Shown: positions 17,660 through 26,314, counted from the first letter of the stretch. The stretch: DNA of 64,000 bases from Variovorax sp. PBL-E5 (GCF_901827185.1 NZ_LR594671.1:3534001-3598000); one strand, 5' to 3'. The notes: a model not told the origin generated them from the letters alone. Numbers and translations: made by a program.

Positions 17660-18388
17660 ATGGCGAAACAAGCCATGCACAACGCCGCCCCCCAACCCAC
17701 CACCGCCGATCCGGGCAATGCCTCGGACCTCGAACTCGCGCGCCGCGCTGCCGGCGGCGACACGCCGGCCTTCGAGTGCATCATGCGGCGCCACAACCAG
17801 TTGCTGTTCCGCACCGCGCGCAGCATTCTCAAGACCGACGAGGAGACCGAGGACGCGCTGCAGGACGCCTACCTGAGCGCCTGGCGCGCGATCGGCAGCT
17901 TCCGCGAGGACGCGCGGCTTTCGACCTGGCTGGCGCGCATCGTCATCAACGAATCGCTCGGGCGCCTGCGCCGCCGCGGCGCGCAGGTGATCCCGCTCGA
18001 TACCGCCATCGATTCGAGCGGCGAGTCCGCCGAGTCCTCGGTCGCGGACGACCCCGACCGCCAACCGGAGCGACTCGCCATGCGCGAAGAAATTCGCCAG
18101 CTGATGGAGCGCCGCATCGACCGGCTGCCCGACATGTACCGCACCGTGTTCATGCTGCGCGCGGTCCAGGAGATGAGCGTCGCCGAAACCGCCATCGCGC
18201 TGGAATTGCCCGAAGCCACCGTGCGCACCCGCTTCTTCCGCGCCCGCAGCCTGCTGCGCGAAGGCCTGTCGCGCGACTTCGACCTCGCGGTCGGGGACGC
18301 ATTCTCTTTCGACGGCGCGCGCTGCGATCGCATCGTGGCGCGCGTGCTGGCGACGCTTTCCGCCGAGCGGGGATCCCCCCGCCCCTGA
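17660..18388 (+). CDS. RNA polymerase sigma factor, ECF type
   Basis: The 242-residue protein has region 2 (HNQLLFRTARSILKTDEETE then ALQDAYLSAWRAIGSFR) and region 4 (LPDMYRTVFMLRAVQEMSVA then LELPEATVRTRFFRARSLLR), the two domains of extracytoplasmic-function sigma factors. The linker between them (about 115-145) is acidic. It directs RNA polymerase to an unidentified set of stress or envelope promoters. No anti-sigma factor is encoded next to it; the next genes are a ferritin-like protein, a cytochrome c and folE. The ATG at 17660 lacks a clear Shine-Dalgarno sequence; another ATG at 17675 (MHNAAPQ) is possible. Confidence 0.9.
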   Translation: MAKQAMHNAAPQPTTADPGNASDLELARRAAGGDTPAFECIMRRHNQLLFRTARSILKTDEETEDALQDAYLSAWRAIGSFREDARLSTWLARIVINESLGRLRRRGAQVIPLDTAIDSSGESAESSVADDPDRQPERLAMREEIRQLMERRIDRLPDMYRTVFMLRAVQEMSVAETAIALELPEATVRTRFFRARSLLREGLSRDFDLAVGDAFSFDGARCDRIVARVLATLSAERGSPRP

Positions 18389-18420
18389 TACCCCTTATTT
18401 CACCCACGAGGAAAACAACC

Positions 18421-18990
18421 ATGTCCTTCTTTCAGATGCCCACGCCCGTCGCCGCGCGACGCCTGTTCCTCGGCAAGTCCGGGCTCGTGCTGTCGGGCGC
18501 CGCAGTCGCGCTGCTGGCCGGCAACGAGGCGCTGGCGGCCAAGGCCGGCGGCGGCAGCGCCCATGACGTGCAGATTCTCAACACCGCGCTCGGTGCGGAG
18601 CTCGAAGCCATCGCGGCCTACCAGCTCGGCGCCGAAAGCAAGCTGCTCGAAAAGCCGGTGCTCGACCTCGCGGTGACCTTCCAGGGCCACCACAAGGAAC
18701 ATGCCGACCTGCTCGCCAAGACGGTCGCCAAGCTCGGCGGCAAGGCGGTCATCGCAAAGGCCGACTATCACTTCCCGGCCGACCAGCTGAAGTCGCAGGC
18801 CGACGTGCTGCGCTTCGCGGCCAAGCTCGAACAGGGTGCCGTGAGCGCCTACCTGGGCGCCGTGCCGTTGTTCGGCAACCGCGACCTCGCCAAGGCCGCG
18901 GCCAGCATCCTCGGCGACGAAGCCATGCATTGGGCGGTGCTGCGCCAGGCCCTCGGCGAAGCGCCGGTTCCTTCGGCCTTCATGTCGTGA
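18421..18990 (+). CDS. Exported ferritin-like domain protein
   Basis: The 189-residue protein begins with a twin-arginine-like signal (VAARRLFLGKSGLVLSGAAV, then LLAGNEALA), so it is probably exported folded. The mature part is a four-helix bundle of the ferritin-like kind, with candidate iron ligands Glu60 or Glu62, Glu93-His94 (HHKEHAD), Glu137 (KLEQGAV) and Glu167 with His170 (GDEAMHW). This arrangement resembles the Ferritin_2 group. It lies 32 bases after the sigma-factor gene and its stop overlaps the GTG start of the cytochrome c gene. It may handle iron or peroxide in the periplasm; that role is inference. Confidence 0.85.
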   Translation: MSFFQMPTPVAARRLFLGKSGLVLSGAAVALLAGNEALAAKAGGGSAHDVQILNTALGAELEAIAAYQLGAESKLLEKPVLDLAVTFQGHHKEHADLLAKTVAKLGGKAVIAKADYHFPADQLKSQADVLRFAAKLEQGAVSAYLGAVPLFGNRDLAKAAASILGDEAMHWAVLRQALGEAPVPSAFMS

Positions 18991-19397
18991 AGTTGCGTGG
19001 GGTGTTGACGGCCAGCGTGCTGGCCCTGTGCGTCGCTGCGCCCGCGTTTGCACTCGGGCCGGCCGACGCGGTGCGCGGCGAGCAGGTGTATGCGCGCTGC
19101 CAGGCCTGCCATGCGCTGGCCGTCGACCGGGTCGGGCCGCATCACTGCGGCCTGTTCGGACGGCTGGCCGGCAGCGTCCCCGGCTTTGCCTATTCGCCGG
19201 CCATGAAGAACTCGCACATCGTGTGGAACGACAAGACGCTCGACAGATTCCTCGCCAAGCCGCTGGCCATGGTGCCCGGCACGGCGATGACCTACGACGG
19301 CGTGCCGGACCCGCAGGAACGCGCCGACCTGATCGCCTACCTCAAGCATGCCAACGACACGCCGGAATGCGCGGCATCCTCGTCGGCCAAACACTGA
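18987..19397 (+). CDS. Class I cytochrome c, periplasmic
   Basis: The 136-residue protein starts at a GTG overlapping the previous TGA (GTGA); the following KLRGVLTASVLALCVAAPAF is a good Sec signal ending at AFA. The haem-binding CQACH lies at the mature N-terminus, followed by VGPHHCGLFGR, and the distal methionine is likely in MVPGTAMTY. The fold is that of small mitochondrial-type cytochromes c. It carries electrons in the periplasm. Coupling to the ferritin-like gene suggests the cytochrome donates to or accepts from that protein, though this is inference only. Confidence 0.9.
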   Translation: MKLRGVLTASVLALCVAAPAFALGPADAVRGEQVYARCQACHALAVDRVGPHHCGLFGRLAGSVPGFAYSPAMKNSHIVWNDKTLDRFLAKPLAMVPGTAMTYDGVPDPQERADLIAYLKHANDTPECAASSSAKH

Positions 19398-19405
19398 TCG
19401 CTCCC

Positions 19406-20146
19406 ATGCTTCGAACGGCTGATTTCCCCGGCCCTGTCTTTCGCGACGAAGCGCCCGCGACGGCCGCACCGAGCGTGTCGGAGCGCATTCGCGCGCGCCT
19501 GCTGCAGGCCGGCCAGCGCCACCATGCCAACGACAACATCTCGGAATGGATCCGCGAGGGCGAGCTCGACGAACTGCAGGCCGAGGTGCGCGACCGGATG
19601 CAGGCGGTGCTCGACGCGCTCGTGATCGATGCGGCGAACGACCACAACACGAACGGCACGGCCGAGCGTGTGGCGCGCATGTTCGTGACCGAGGTGTTCC
19701 GCGGCCGCTATGTGCCGATGCCGGCGGTCACCGAATTTCCGAACACCTCGCGCCTGAACCAGCTGATGGTGGTCGGCCCGATCTCGGTGCGCAGCGCCTG
19801 CTCGCACCATCTGTGCCCGATCATGGGCAAGGTCTGGATCGGCATCCTGCCCAATGAGCACTCGAACCTGATCGGCCTCTCGAAGCATGCCCGCATCTGC
19901 GACTGGATCCTGAGCCGCCCGCAGATCCAGGAAGAGGCGGTGATGATGCTGGCCGACGAACTGGAGCGCCGCGTGAAGCCCGACGGCCTCGCACTGGTGA
20001 TGCGCTCGGACCACTTCTGCATGCGCTGGCGCGGCGTGAAGGACCCCGAGGCCTCGATGACCAACAGCGTGATGCGCGGCGCCTTCCTGAACGATGCGGC
20101 GCTGCGGCGCGAGTTTCTTTCACTGTTGAGCAGCCGGGACGACTGA
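19406..20146 (+). CDS. folE: GTP cyclohydrolase I
   Basis: FolE opens GTP to 7,8-dihydroneopterin triphosphate, the first step towards folate and other pterins. The 246-residue protein has the zinc ligands in SACSHHLCPIMGKV (Cys and His) and SDHFCMRWRGV (second Cys), and the GLSKHARI segment that binds the triphosphate. It is about 24 residues longer than E. coli FolE, the extra being at the N-terminus. It follows the cytochrome c gene by eight bases. The gene may be transcribed with the sigma factor operon, which would be an unusual setting for folE. Confidence 0.94.
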   Translation: MLRTADFPGPVFRDEAPATAAPSVSERIRARLLQAGQRHHANDNISEWIREGELDELQAEVRDRMQAVLDALVIDAANDHNTNGTAERVARMFVTEVFRGRYVPMPAVTEFPNTSRLNQLMVVGPISVRSACSHHLCPIMGKVWIGILPNEHSNLIGLSKHARICDWILSRPQIQEEAVMMLADELERRVKPDGLALVMRSDHFCMRWRGVKDPEASMTNSVMRGAFLNDAALRREFLSLLSSRDD

Positions 20147-20178
20147 ACGCGTTCGCGCTGCGCGGGCCCTCCCCTGCG

Positions 20179-20883
20179 TCAGCGCGCCTGCGTGTAGGCC
20201 GGCGGTTCGGCCACCAGTCCCTGCTTGACGTGGCGCGTGGTCGCATCGGCCAGCACCTCGACCTGCCCGGCCTCGACCGCGGCCAGCGTCAGCTTCGCCA
20301 CCGCGTCGGGCGAGGCCTTGTCGCCGGCGATGCCGCGCGTCATGTCGGTGTCCATGAAGGCCACGTGCAGGCTGGTGACCAGCGTGCCCTGCCCGCGCAG
20401 CTCGTTGCGCAGGCCGTTGCTCAGCGACCAGGTGGCCGACTTCGATGCGCTGTAGGTCGCGGCCGTCGGCAGGCTGAGCCAGCTCAGCGCCGACAGCACG
20501 TTGACGATGGCGCCGCCGCCATGAACCGCCAGCACCGGCGCGAACGCACGGCTCATGGCCCAGGTGCCGAAGAAGTTGGTTTCGAACTCGGCGCGCGCGG
20601 CCTCGAAGGCGTCCGGCGATCCGAGGAAGGTCGCGCCGCGCGAGATGCCCGCGTTGTTGACGAGCAGCGTGACATCGCCGCAGGCACGCGCCGCCGCAGC
20701 CACCTGTTCGGGCTGCGTGACGTCGAGCGCGATCGGCGTCACGCCTTCGAGCGTGACCGACTTCGGATCCCGCGCCGCCGCGTAGACCTTCTTCGCGCCG
20801 GCTGCCAGCGCCGCGCGCGCGAACGAGAGACCGAGACCGCGGTTGGCGCCGGTGATGAAGACGACGGAGTCCTGGATTTTCAT
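20179..20883 (-). CDS. Short-chain dehydrogenase/reductase (SDR)
   Basis: The 234-residue protein has the NAD(P)-binding TGANRGLG, the structural LVNNAG and the catalytic YSASK with an upstream serine (NVLSALSW). It oxidises or reduces an unidentified alcohol or ketone. Its gene is the last of a leftward run MarR-MFS-MATE-SDR; it starts 25 bases after the MATE gene stop. The C-terminus (VEAGQVEVLADATTRHVKQG) is typical of small SDRs of unknown substrate in Proteobacteria. Confidence 0.9.
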   Translation of the reverse strand: MKIQDSVVFITGANRGLGLSFARAALAAGAKKVYAAARDPKSVTLEGVTPIALDVTQPEQVAAAARACGDVTLLVNNAGISRGATFLGSPDAFEAARAEFETNFFGTWAMSRAFAPVLAVHGGGAIVNVLSALSWLSLPTAATYSASKSATWSLSNGLRNELRGQGTLVTSLHVAFMDTDMTRGIAGDKASPDAVAKLTLAAVEAGQVEVLADATTRHVKQGLVAEPPAYTQAR

Positions 20884-20908
20884 GAGGGTCTTTCGATGAG
20901 AGGAGGAA

Positions 20909-22348
20909 TCAGGACGCAGGCTGCAGCCGCTGCAGCAGGCCGCGCGTGGTGCGCGGCCAGCCGACCCGGCCGAACCATGCGCCGCCGGCGATCGCCGAGG
21001 CGATGACGACGCCATACACCCCCAGCGCCAGACCTTGCGCGACGAACACGTGCACGAGCTCGCCACCCCAGCGCAGCGCGAGCCAGCCGCCCAGCGCGGC
21101 GGCAGCGAGCCGGGCCAGGTTGCCGAGCACCGGCCACAACAGCCGGCCCGCGCCCTGCGAGGCGAAATACAGCACCAGCCCGATGCCGAAGAAACCGTAG
21201 AACGGCCCGACGGTACGCAGGTACTGCGTGCCGGCATCGAGCATCGCCGCGTCGCTGCCGAACAGATGCAGCCAGGGCTGCGGGAACAGCGCGGCCGCGA
21301 GCCCGATGGTTTCGGTCAGCACGAAGGCCAGCGCCGTGCCGGCCCAGGTGGCGCGCAGCGCGCGCTCGTGCTGCCCCGCGCCCATGCAGGTGCCGACCAT
21401 CGCGACCAGCGGCGCGCCGAGGCCGAACACCAGCGGCACCATCAGGTATTCGAGCCGCGCCGCGGTGCCGTAGCCGGCGATCGCGTTGGGACCGAAGTGG
21501 CCCGCGAGCGCGGTCGCGATGCCGATCGAGACATTGGTGGCCAGGGTCGACACCGCGCCCACCAGCCCGACCTGGAGGATGTCGCGGAACAGCGGCCACC
21601 GGAATCGCGCGCCGGACCACGCCGGCCTGAGCAGGCTGCGACGCGAGCGCAGGTAGAGCCACAGCGCGATCGTGCCGCCCAGGTAGTAGATCAGCAGTGC
21701 CACCGCGCCGCCCGCGATGCCCAGGCCCGGCACCGGCCCCCAGCCGAAGATCAGCAGCGGCGACAGCGGAATCAGCAGCACCACGCCGGCCACCGTCACG
21801 TTGGCCGGCACCGACATGTTGCCGGTGCCTCGGATCACCGCCGCCAGCGAATTGAAGAGCCAGACCAGCACCGCGCCGGCGAACACCACGTTCGAGTAGG
21901 TCACCGCCGCGGCGAGCGATGCGCCAGTGCCGCCCATCGATGCATAGAGCCAGCGTCCGCCGACCAGCAGCGCAAGCATGAACAGGAGCCCGAAGCCGAG
22001 CGCGATCGCGATCGCATGCAGCACCAGCGCATCCGCATCGTCGCGGCGGCGCGCGCCGAGCGCGCGCGCGATCGACGAGGCGATGCCGCCGCCCATCGCG
22101 CCGGCCGAGGTCATCTGCATCAGCATCACGATCGGGAACACCAGCGCCATGCCGGCCAGCGCATCGATGCCGAGCTTGCCGACGTAGAAGGTCTCGATCA
22201 GGCCGACCGAGGCCTGCGCCACCATGACGACGATGTTGGGCGCGGCGAGCCGCAGCAGCGTCGAGACGATCGGCGCCTCGAGCAGGCGCCGGGTGCGCGG
22301 ATCGACGCCATCGGCGGGCGATGCGGTGGCGGGCATGGCAGTGCGCAT
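20909..22348 (-). CDS. MATE-family multidrug efflux transporter
   Basis: The 479-residue protein has twelve predicted membrane segments in two related halves, with LLRLAAPNIVVMVAQASVGL at the start of the first half and ILQVGLVGAVSTLATNVSIG at the start of the second. It exports cationic drugs or metabolites with Na+ or H+. It lies 12 bases after the MFS gene, so two different pumps sit in one leftward unit below the MarR gene. The first ATG is taken; MPATASPADG four codons later is also possible. Confidence 0.92.
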   Translation of the reverse strand: MRTAMPATASPADGVDPRTRRLLEAPIVSTLLRLAAPNIVVMVAQASVGLIETFYVGKLGIDALAGMALVFPIVMLMQMTSAGAMGGGIASSIARALGARRRDDADALVLHAIAIALGFGLLFMLALLVGGRWLYASMGGTGASLAAAVTYSNVVFAGAVLVWLFNSLAAVIRGTGNMSVPANVTVAGVVLLIPLSPLLIFGWGPVPGLGIAGGAVALLIYYLGGTIALWLYLRSRRSLLRPAWSGARFRWPLFRDILQVGLVGAVSTLATNVSIGIATALAGHFGPNAIAGYGTAARLEYLMVPLVFGLGAPLVAMVGTCMGAGQHERALRATWAGTALAFVLTETIGLAAALFPQPWLHLFGSDAAMLDAGTQYLRTVGPFYGFFGIGLVLYFASQGAGRLLWPVLGNLARLAAAALGGWLALRWGGELVHVFVAQGLALGVYGVVIASAIAGGAWFGRVGWPRTTRGLLQRLQPAS

Positions 22349-22360
22349 CTCGCGATTCCC

Positions 22361-23674
22361 TCAGGCCCGCGCGGCGGCCGGCGGCATCACTTGCGACGCC
22401 GGCTTGGCGGGACGGCGGATCGCCATCACCAGCAGCGACGCCAGCAGGCAGGCACCGCCCGCAGCATAGAGCGCGGGCGTGTAGGTCAGCAGCAGCGTGC
22501 GCGCGAAGCCGGCGCCATAGGCCGCGACCGCGGCGCCCAGCTGGTGCGCCGCGAAGATCCAGCCGAACACCAGCCCCACCTTCTGCGGGCCGAAGGCCGC
22601 GCCCGCGAGCTTGACGGTCGGCGGCACGGTGGCGATCCAGTCGAGCCCGTAGAACATCGCGAACAGGCCCAGGCCGTAGATGGTGAATTGCGAATGCGGC
22701 AGCCAGAACAGCGACAAACCGCGCAGGCCGTAGTACCAGAAGAGCAGCTTGCGGTTGTCGTAGCGGTCCGAGAGCCAGCCCGACAGGATGGTGCCGACGA
22801 AGTCGAAGGCGCCCATCATCGCCAGCACCGATGCGGCCGGCACGGCGCCCAGGCCGTTGTCGCCGCACAGCGAGATGAAATGCGTCTGCACCAGCCCATT
22901 GGTGCTGAGGCCGCAGATGAAGAAGGTGCCGGCGAGGATCCAGAAGGTGCGGTTGGAGAACACTTCGCGCAGCACCACGAAGGGTGTGCGGAAGGTCATC
23001 GCCGCCGGCGCGGCCACCGGTGCCGCGGGTTGCAGGCCGGGCTTTTCGCCAAAGGGCAGCAGGCCGATATCCGAAGGCCGGTTGCGCATGAAACACAGCG
23101 CCAGCGTGGCGATCAGCACGCAGCCGACGAAGATCGGCACGATCGCCGAGCGCCAGCCCCAGTGCTCGATCATCCAGGCCGCGAACGGCAGGAAGGCCAG
23201 CTGCCCGGTGGCCGAGCTGGCGGTGAGCATGCCGATCACGAGGCCGCGGCGCGCGGTGAACCAGCGGTTGGCCACCACCGCACCGAGCACCAGCGCGGTC
23301 ATGCCGGTGCCGAGACCGAGCATCAGGCTCCAGAGGATGAAGAGCTGCCACAGCTGCGACGCGACCGTGACCAGCGCCATGCCGAAGCCGACCAGCGCCA
23401 GCCCGGTGCAGATCACCGCGCGCAGGCCGTAGCGTTCCATCAGCACAGCGGCGAACGGCCCCATCAGGCCGAACAGCGCGAAGCGCAGCGCCAGCGCCGA
23501 CGAGATCTGCTCGGTGCTCCAGCCGAATTCCTTGCCGAGCGGCTGCAGCATCGCGCCGGGCAGGCCGAGCGCGGCCGACATCGTCAGCATGGTCAGGAAG
23601 GTGATGGCGGCAATGATCCAGCCATAGTGGATGCCGCGGCGTTGCAACCAGGCCGAGAAGGATGTCGCGAACAT
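22361..23674 (-). CDS. MFS transporter (monocarboxylate-porter-like)
   Basis: The 437-residue protein has twelve hydrophobic segments. The N-terminal RRGIHYGWIIAAITFLTML and the loop after helix 2-3 are like oxalate/formate and monocarboxylate porters of the major facilitator superfamily; GWLSDRYDNRKLLFWYYGLR is the conserved loop between helices in the second half. I start at MFATSFSAW because earlier in-frame ATGs would add a low-complexity leader with no homology. It is 67 bases downstream of the MarR gene on the same strand and is followed by the MATE gene. Confidence 0.9.
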   Translation of the reverse strand: MFATSFSAWLQRRGIHYGWIIAAITFLTMLTMSAALGLPGAMLQPLGKEFGWSTEQISSALALRFALFGLMGPFAAVLMERYGLRAVICTGLALVGFGMALVTVASQLWQLFILWSLMLGLGTGMTALVLGAVVANRWFTARRGLVIGMLTASSATGQLAFLPFAAWMIEHWGWRSAIVPIFVGCVLIATLALCFMRNRPSDIGLLPFGEKPGLQPAAPVAAPAAMTFRTPFVVLREVFSNRTFWILAGTFFICGLSTNGLVQTHFISLCGDNGLGAVPAASVLAMMGAFDFVGTILSGWLSDRYDNRKLLFWYYGLRGLSLFWLPHSQFTIYGLGLFAMFYGLDWIATVPPTVKLAGAAFGPQKVGLVFGWIFAAHQLGAAVAAYGAGFARTLLLTYTPALYAAGGACLLASLLVMAIRRPAKPASQVMPPAAARA

Positions 23675-23741
23675 GGGGCTTCCGTGTGGGGGCGTGAGAG
23701 TGAGCGGATCAGGGAACGGGATGAAAGACCGGCAGCGCGCG

Positions 23742-24197
23742 CTATCCGGCGTGCTCGCCCGCCGCATCGGCGCCGAGCAGCGGCAGGACATCGTCGATCA
23801 ACGCATGCAGCGCGGCCACGCGCTCGATGCCGAGCTGCGCATTGAGCTTGTGCTGCGCCACCTTCCAGTGACGCTGGGCCTCGCGGCGCTTCGCCGCGCC
23901 GGCCTCGGTGATCTGCACCAGCCGGCTGCGGCCGTCGGCACCGGCACCGAGCGCCACCCAGCCGGCCGCGACCAGCGGCTGCAGGTTGCGGCTCAATGTC
24001 GAAGCCGTCATGTTCATCGCGGCGGCCAGCTCCACCGGCCGCATCGGACCGAGGTTCATGACGTTGGACAGCAGCGAATACTGCGTGGTCCGCAGGCCGC
24101 ACTGCGCCACCTCGACGTCATACATCTGGCTGATGCGCCGCATGAGCTGGCGCACCTTGAAGCTGGTGCAGCCCTGGACCTTGGCCTCGGTGTTCAT
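23742..24197 (-). CDS. MarR-family transcriptional regulator
   Basis: The 151-residue protein has the MarR winged helix (RTTQYSLLSNVMNLGPMRPV, then AAAMNMTASTLSRNLQPLVA, wing GADGRSRLVQITEAG). Such dimers usually repress their own gene and a neighbour until a small phenolic or other ligand binds. Two matching TTG-N6-CAA sites lie in the 51-base gap before the divergent thioesterase gene. It probably controls itself, the MFS/MATE/SDR genes downstream and the thioesterase/glyoxalase genes on the other strand. Confidence 0.92.
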   Translation of the reverse strand: MNTEAKVQGCTSFKVRQLMRRISQMYDVEVAQCGLRTTQYSLLSNVMNLGPMRPVELAAAMNMTASTLSRNLQPLVAAGWVALGAGADGRSRLVQITEAGAAKRREAQRHWKVAQHKLNAQLGIERVAALHALIDDVLPLLGADAAGEHAG

Positions 24198-24206
24198 GGA
24201 TTATGA

Positions 24207-24233
24207 TTGTACCTGCAACTATTGCATATGCAA
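24207..24233. promoter_or_regulatory. Tandem MarR-type operator sites
   Basis: Two boxes of the form TTG-N6-CAA stand 15 bases apart: TTGTACCTGCAA (24207-24218) and the perfect palindrome TTGCATATGCAA (24222-24233). They fill most of the 51 bases between the divergent marR and thioesterase starts. MarR family sites are commonly palindromes of this kind, so I infer the neighbouring MarR protein binds both and blocks both promoters. Confidence 0.65.
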
Positions 24234-24248
24234 CTCTAAGGAGATTCC

Positions 24249-24794
24249 GTGACGCAGAACAATGCATTGGAGAACTGGCTCGCCGAGGAGCGCGAGGTCA
24301 TGGCGCGGCTCGACGCCGGCCCGGGCCCCGGCGTGGCGCGGCCCGAACAGATCGCCGGCAAGACCGGCCTGGAAATGATGGAAGCGATGCTGCGCGGCGA
24401 CATCCCCTACGCCGCGATCGCCAAGACGCTGGACTTCACGCTGATGTCGGTCGCGCCGGGGCGCGCCGTGTTCCAGGGCACGCCGCTCGCGCAGCACCTG
24501 AATCCGCTCGGCACCATCCACGGCGGCTGGTTCGCCACCCTGCTCGACTCGGCGCTGGGCTGCGCGGTCCACACCATGATGCCGCCGGGCCGCGGCTACA
24601 CCACGGCCGAGCTCGGCGTGAACCTGGTCAAGGCGCTCACGCCCAAGGTGCCGCGCGTGCGCGCCGAGGGCAAGGTGATCCACTGCGGCCGGCAACTCGC
24701 GACCGCCGAGGCGCGGCTGGTCGGCGCCGACGGCACGCTGTATGCGCATGCCACCACCACCTGCCTGGTGTTCGAGATGGCGTCGCGCGGCTGA
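24249..24794 (+). CDS. PaaI-family acyl-CoA thioesterase (hotdog fold)
   Basis: The 181-residue protein has the hotdog thioesterase signature LGTIHGGWFATLLDSALGCAV and the later helix-strand region TAELGVNLVKALTPKVPRVR. It hydrolyses an acyl- or aryl-CoA ester in the cytoplasm. It starts at a GTG (24249) preceded by AAGGAGA. It is divergent from marR and followed by gloA 39 bases later. MarR control with efflux pumps on the other strand suggests a response to a toxic acid or aldehyde, which is inference. Confidence 0.9.
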   Translation: MTQNNALENWLAEEREVMARLDAGPGPGVARPEQIAGKTGLEMMEAMLRGDIPYAAIAKTLDFTLMSVAPGRAVFQGTPLAQHLNPLGTIHGGWFATLLDSALGCAVHTMMPPGRGYTTAELGVNLVKALTPKVPRVRAEGKVIHCGRQLATAEARLVGADGTLYAHATTTCLVFEMASRG

Positions 24795-24833
24795 CGCGCG
24801 ACAATGCGCGCAGCAGAACCACAGGCCCCTTCG

Positions 24834-25244
24834 ATGCGACTCCTCCACACCATGCTGCGCGTTGGCGATCTCCAGCGCTCGATCGACTTCTACACCGGCG
24901 TGCTCGGCATGCAATTGCTGCGCCGCTCGGAAAACCCAGAATACAAATACAGCCTCGCCTTCGTCGGCTACGAAGGCAATCCGGCCCAGGCCGAGATCGA
25001 GCTGACCTACAACTGGGGCACCGACAGCTACGAACTCGGCACGGCCTACGGCCACATCGCGCTCGGCGTGCCGGATGCCCATGCGGCCTGCGAGAAGATC
25101 AAGGCCGCCGGTGGCCTTGTCACGCGCGAGGCCGGGCCGGTCAAGGGCGGCACCACCGTCATTGCCTTCGTGACGGATCCGGACGGCTACAAGATCGAAT
25201 TGATCCAGCGCGCAGAGACCGCGGCCGGCGGCGGACTGCGCTGA
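24834..25244 (+). CDS. gloA: Lactoylglutathione lyase (glyoxalase I)
   Basis: Glyoxalase I isomerises the hemithioacetal of methylglyoxal and glutathione to S-lactoylglutathione. The 136-residue protein has the metal ligands at exactly the E. coli positions: His5, Glu56, His74 and Glu122. Flanking motifs are [20 protein letters not shown] and [12 protein letters not shown]. It belongs to the short bacterial, nickel-type form. It is on the same strand as the thioesterase. A methylglyoxal synthase-like gene lies far away at 57 kb, so the two are not in one operon. Confidence 0.96.
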   Translation: MRLLHTMLRVGDLQRSIDFYTGVLGMQLLRRSENPEYKYSLAFVGYEGNPAQAEIELTYNWGTDSYELGTAYGHIALGVPDAHAACEKIKAAGGLVTREAGPVKGGTTVIAFVTDPDGYKIELIQRAETAAGGGLR

Positions 25245-25254
25245 GCCCTCCTCG

Positions 25255-26283
25255 TCAACGCCACTGCAGCAGCAGCGACCAGGGCTGGCGGCTCATGTGG
25301 CGATCGATGCAGCCGGGCGCGCTCGCGGTGCAGCCCGAGGACAGATAGCTCGGGTCCAGCAGCCTCGTGCCCGGCGCGAAGTCGAGCCGGCGCCGGGTGA
25401 CCGACTGCAGCACATTGCCGCCGATGGTGTCGAAGCCCGTGGCATCGACGGCCACGACGGCGTCGCAATGCATCGGCAACGCGCTGCCGCCGGTAGGGCG
25501 CGTGGCCAGCACCTCGCCGATCTTGTCGAAGCTGTCGAGCCCGGCCTCGGCACCGCGTGCCTGGCACACCAGATCGCCGACGCGCGGCGGCGTGCGCGTG
25601 ATGTCGCAGGCGCGCATCGCATAGCGCGTGGGCCGGCCGGCCGCTTCGTCGGCGCCGGCCTGCCATGCGGCGCCGGCGTAGTCGACATGCGCCTCCGAAA
25701 AAACGAACTCGTCCGCGCCGAGCCCGGCCTGCCGCGCGAGCCAGCTGATGAAGGCGGCGGACCAGGGTGTGTCGATCACGGCGACACGATCCAGCGCGGT
25801 CTCCACCGCGCGCAGCTCGCTCGATTCGAGGCCCTGGTCGGTGCCGACGCCGAGGCCTTGCAGATGCGCGGCCGTGGCCTGGTTCAACGCCTGTGCCAGC
25901 AGCCGGCGGTCGGCTGGCCGCAGCGCACCGAAGCGCACCAGCGAAGGCAGGCGGCCGTCCTGCGGATCGACGGCCTGCCAGTAGCCGAGCACGCGCTGCC
26001 ATGGGGCCGGGCCGCGCCGACGGCTGTGCACATCCTCGGCTTCCGAATTGCCGGATGCGGTGAGCCGGCCTTCGGCGTCCATCGTCTGGTTGCCGAAGGC
26101 GATGTGTTCGCGTTGCGCGGCCGCGGCGAGTGCGAGGGCGCGCGGGGACGGCGCGATCCAAGCGGCGGTGTCGAGGCAGACCGATGCGGCCGAAGCGCCG
26201 CATGCTGGCACCAGCCAGAGTGCGACAGCCGCCACGGCGATGCGTGCCCACGGTGTCGGACTGAAAGCCTCGATGAATGGCAT
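25255..26283 (-). CDS. DUF2272-like exported protein
   Basis: The 342-residue protein has an N-terminal signal-like stretch (IAVAAVALWLVPACGASAA) and a C-terminal half with IDTPWSAAFISWLARQAGLG and TPPRVGDLVCQARG, which I associate with the DUF2272 group of NlpC/P60-like folds. The conserved Cys and His residues (MHCDAVVAVDATGFDTIGGN) would fit a papain-like or cell-wall amidase fold, but this is not shown. I chose the ATG at 26283 as it begins just before the signal. It is leftward and followed upstream by the HAD gene after 31 bases. Function is unknown. Confidence 0.7.
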   Translation of the reverse strand: MPFIEAFSPTPWARIAVAAVALWLVPACGASAASVCLDTAAWIAPSPRALALAAAAQREHIAFGNQTMDAEGRLTASGNSEAEDVHSRRRGPAPWQRVLGYWQAVDPQDGRLPSLVRFGALRPADRRLLAQALNQATAAHLQGLGVGTDQGLESSELRAVETALDRVAVIDTPWSAAFISWLARQAGLGADEFVFSEAHVDYAGAAWQAGADEAAGRPTRYAMRACDITRTPPRVGDLVCQARGAEAGLDSFDKIGEVLATRPTGGSALPMHCDAVVAVDATGFDTIGGNVLQSVTRRRLDFAPGTRLLDPSYLSSGCTASAPGCIDRHMSRQPWSLLLQWR

Positions 26284-26314
26284 GACGGCGCAGGCAGCGG
26301 CCGCGCTCCGGCCT

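Noticed and set aside
17622..17660. An ECF-like promoter, GGAAATAAC and TCTAA, before the sigma factor gene
   Set aside because: The -10 part runs into the proposed ATG at 17660, so it works only if the start is the later ATG. Not supported well enough to list.
19406..20146. The type IB (FolE2) GTP cyclohydrolase
   Set aside because: The CSHHLC and HFCMRW zinc motifs belong to the classic FolE family.
21035..23845. A long plus-strand frame of over 930 codons across the MATE and MFS genes
   Set aside because: It is antisense to two clear membrane-protein genes and is made of Arg, Gln, His and Ala repeats typical of shadow frames.
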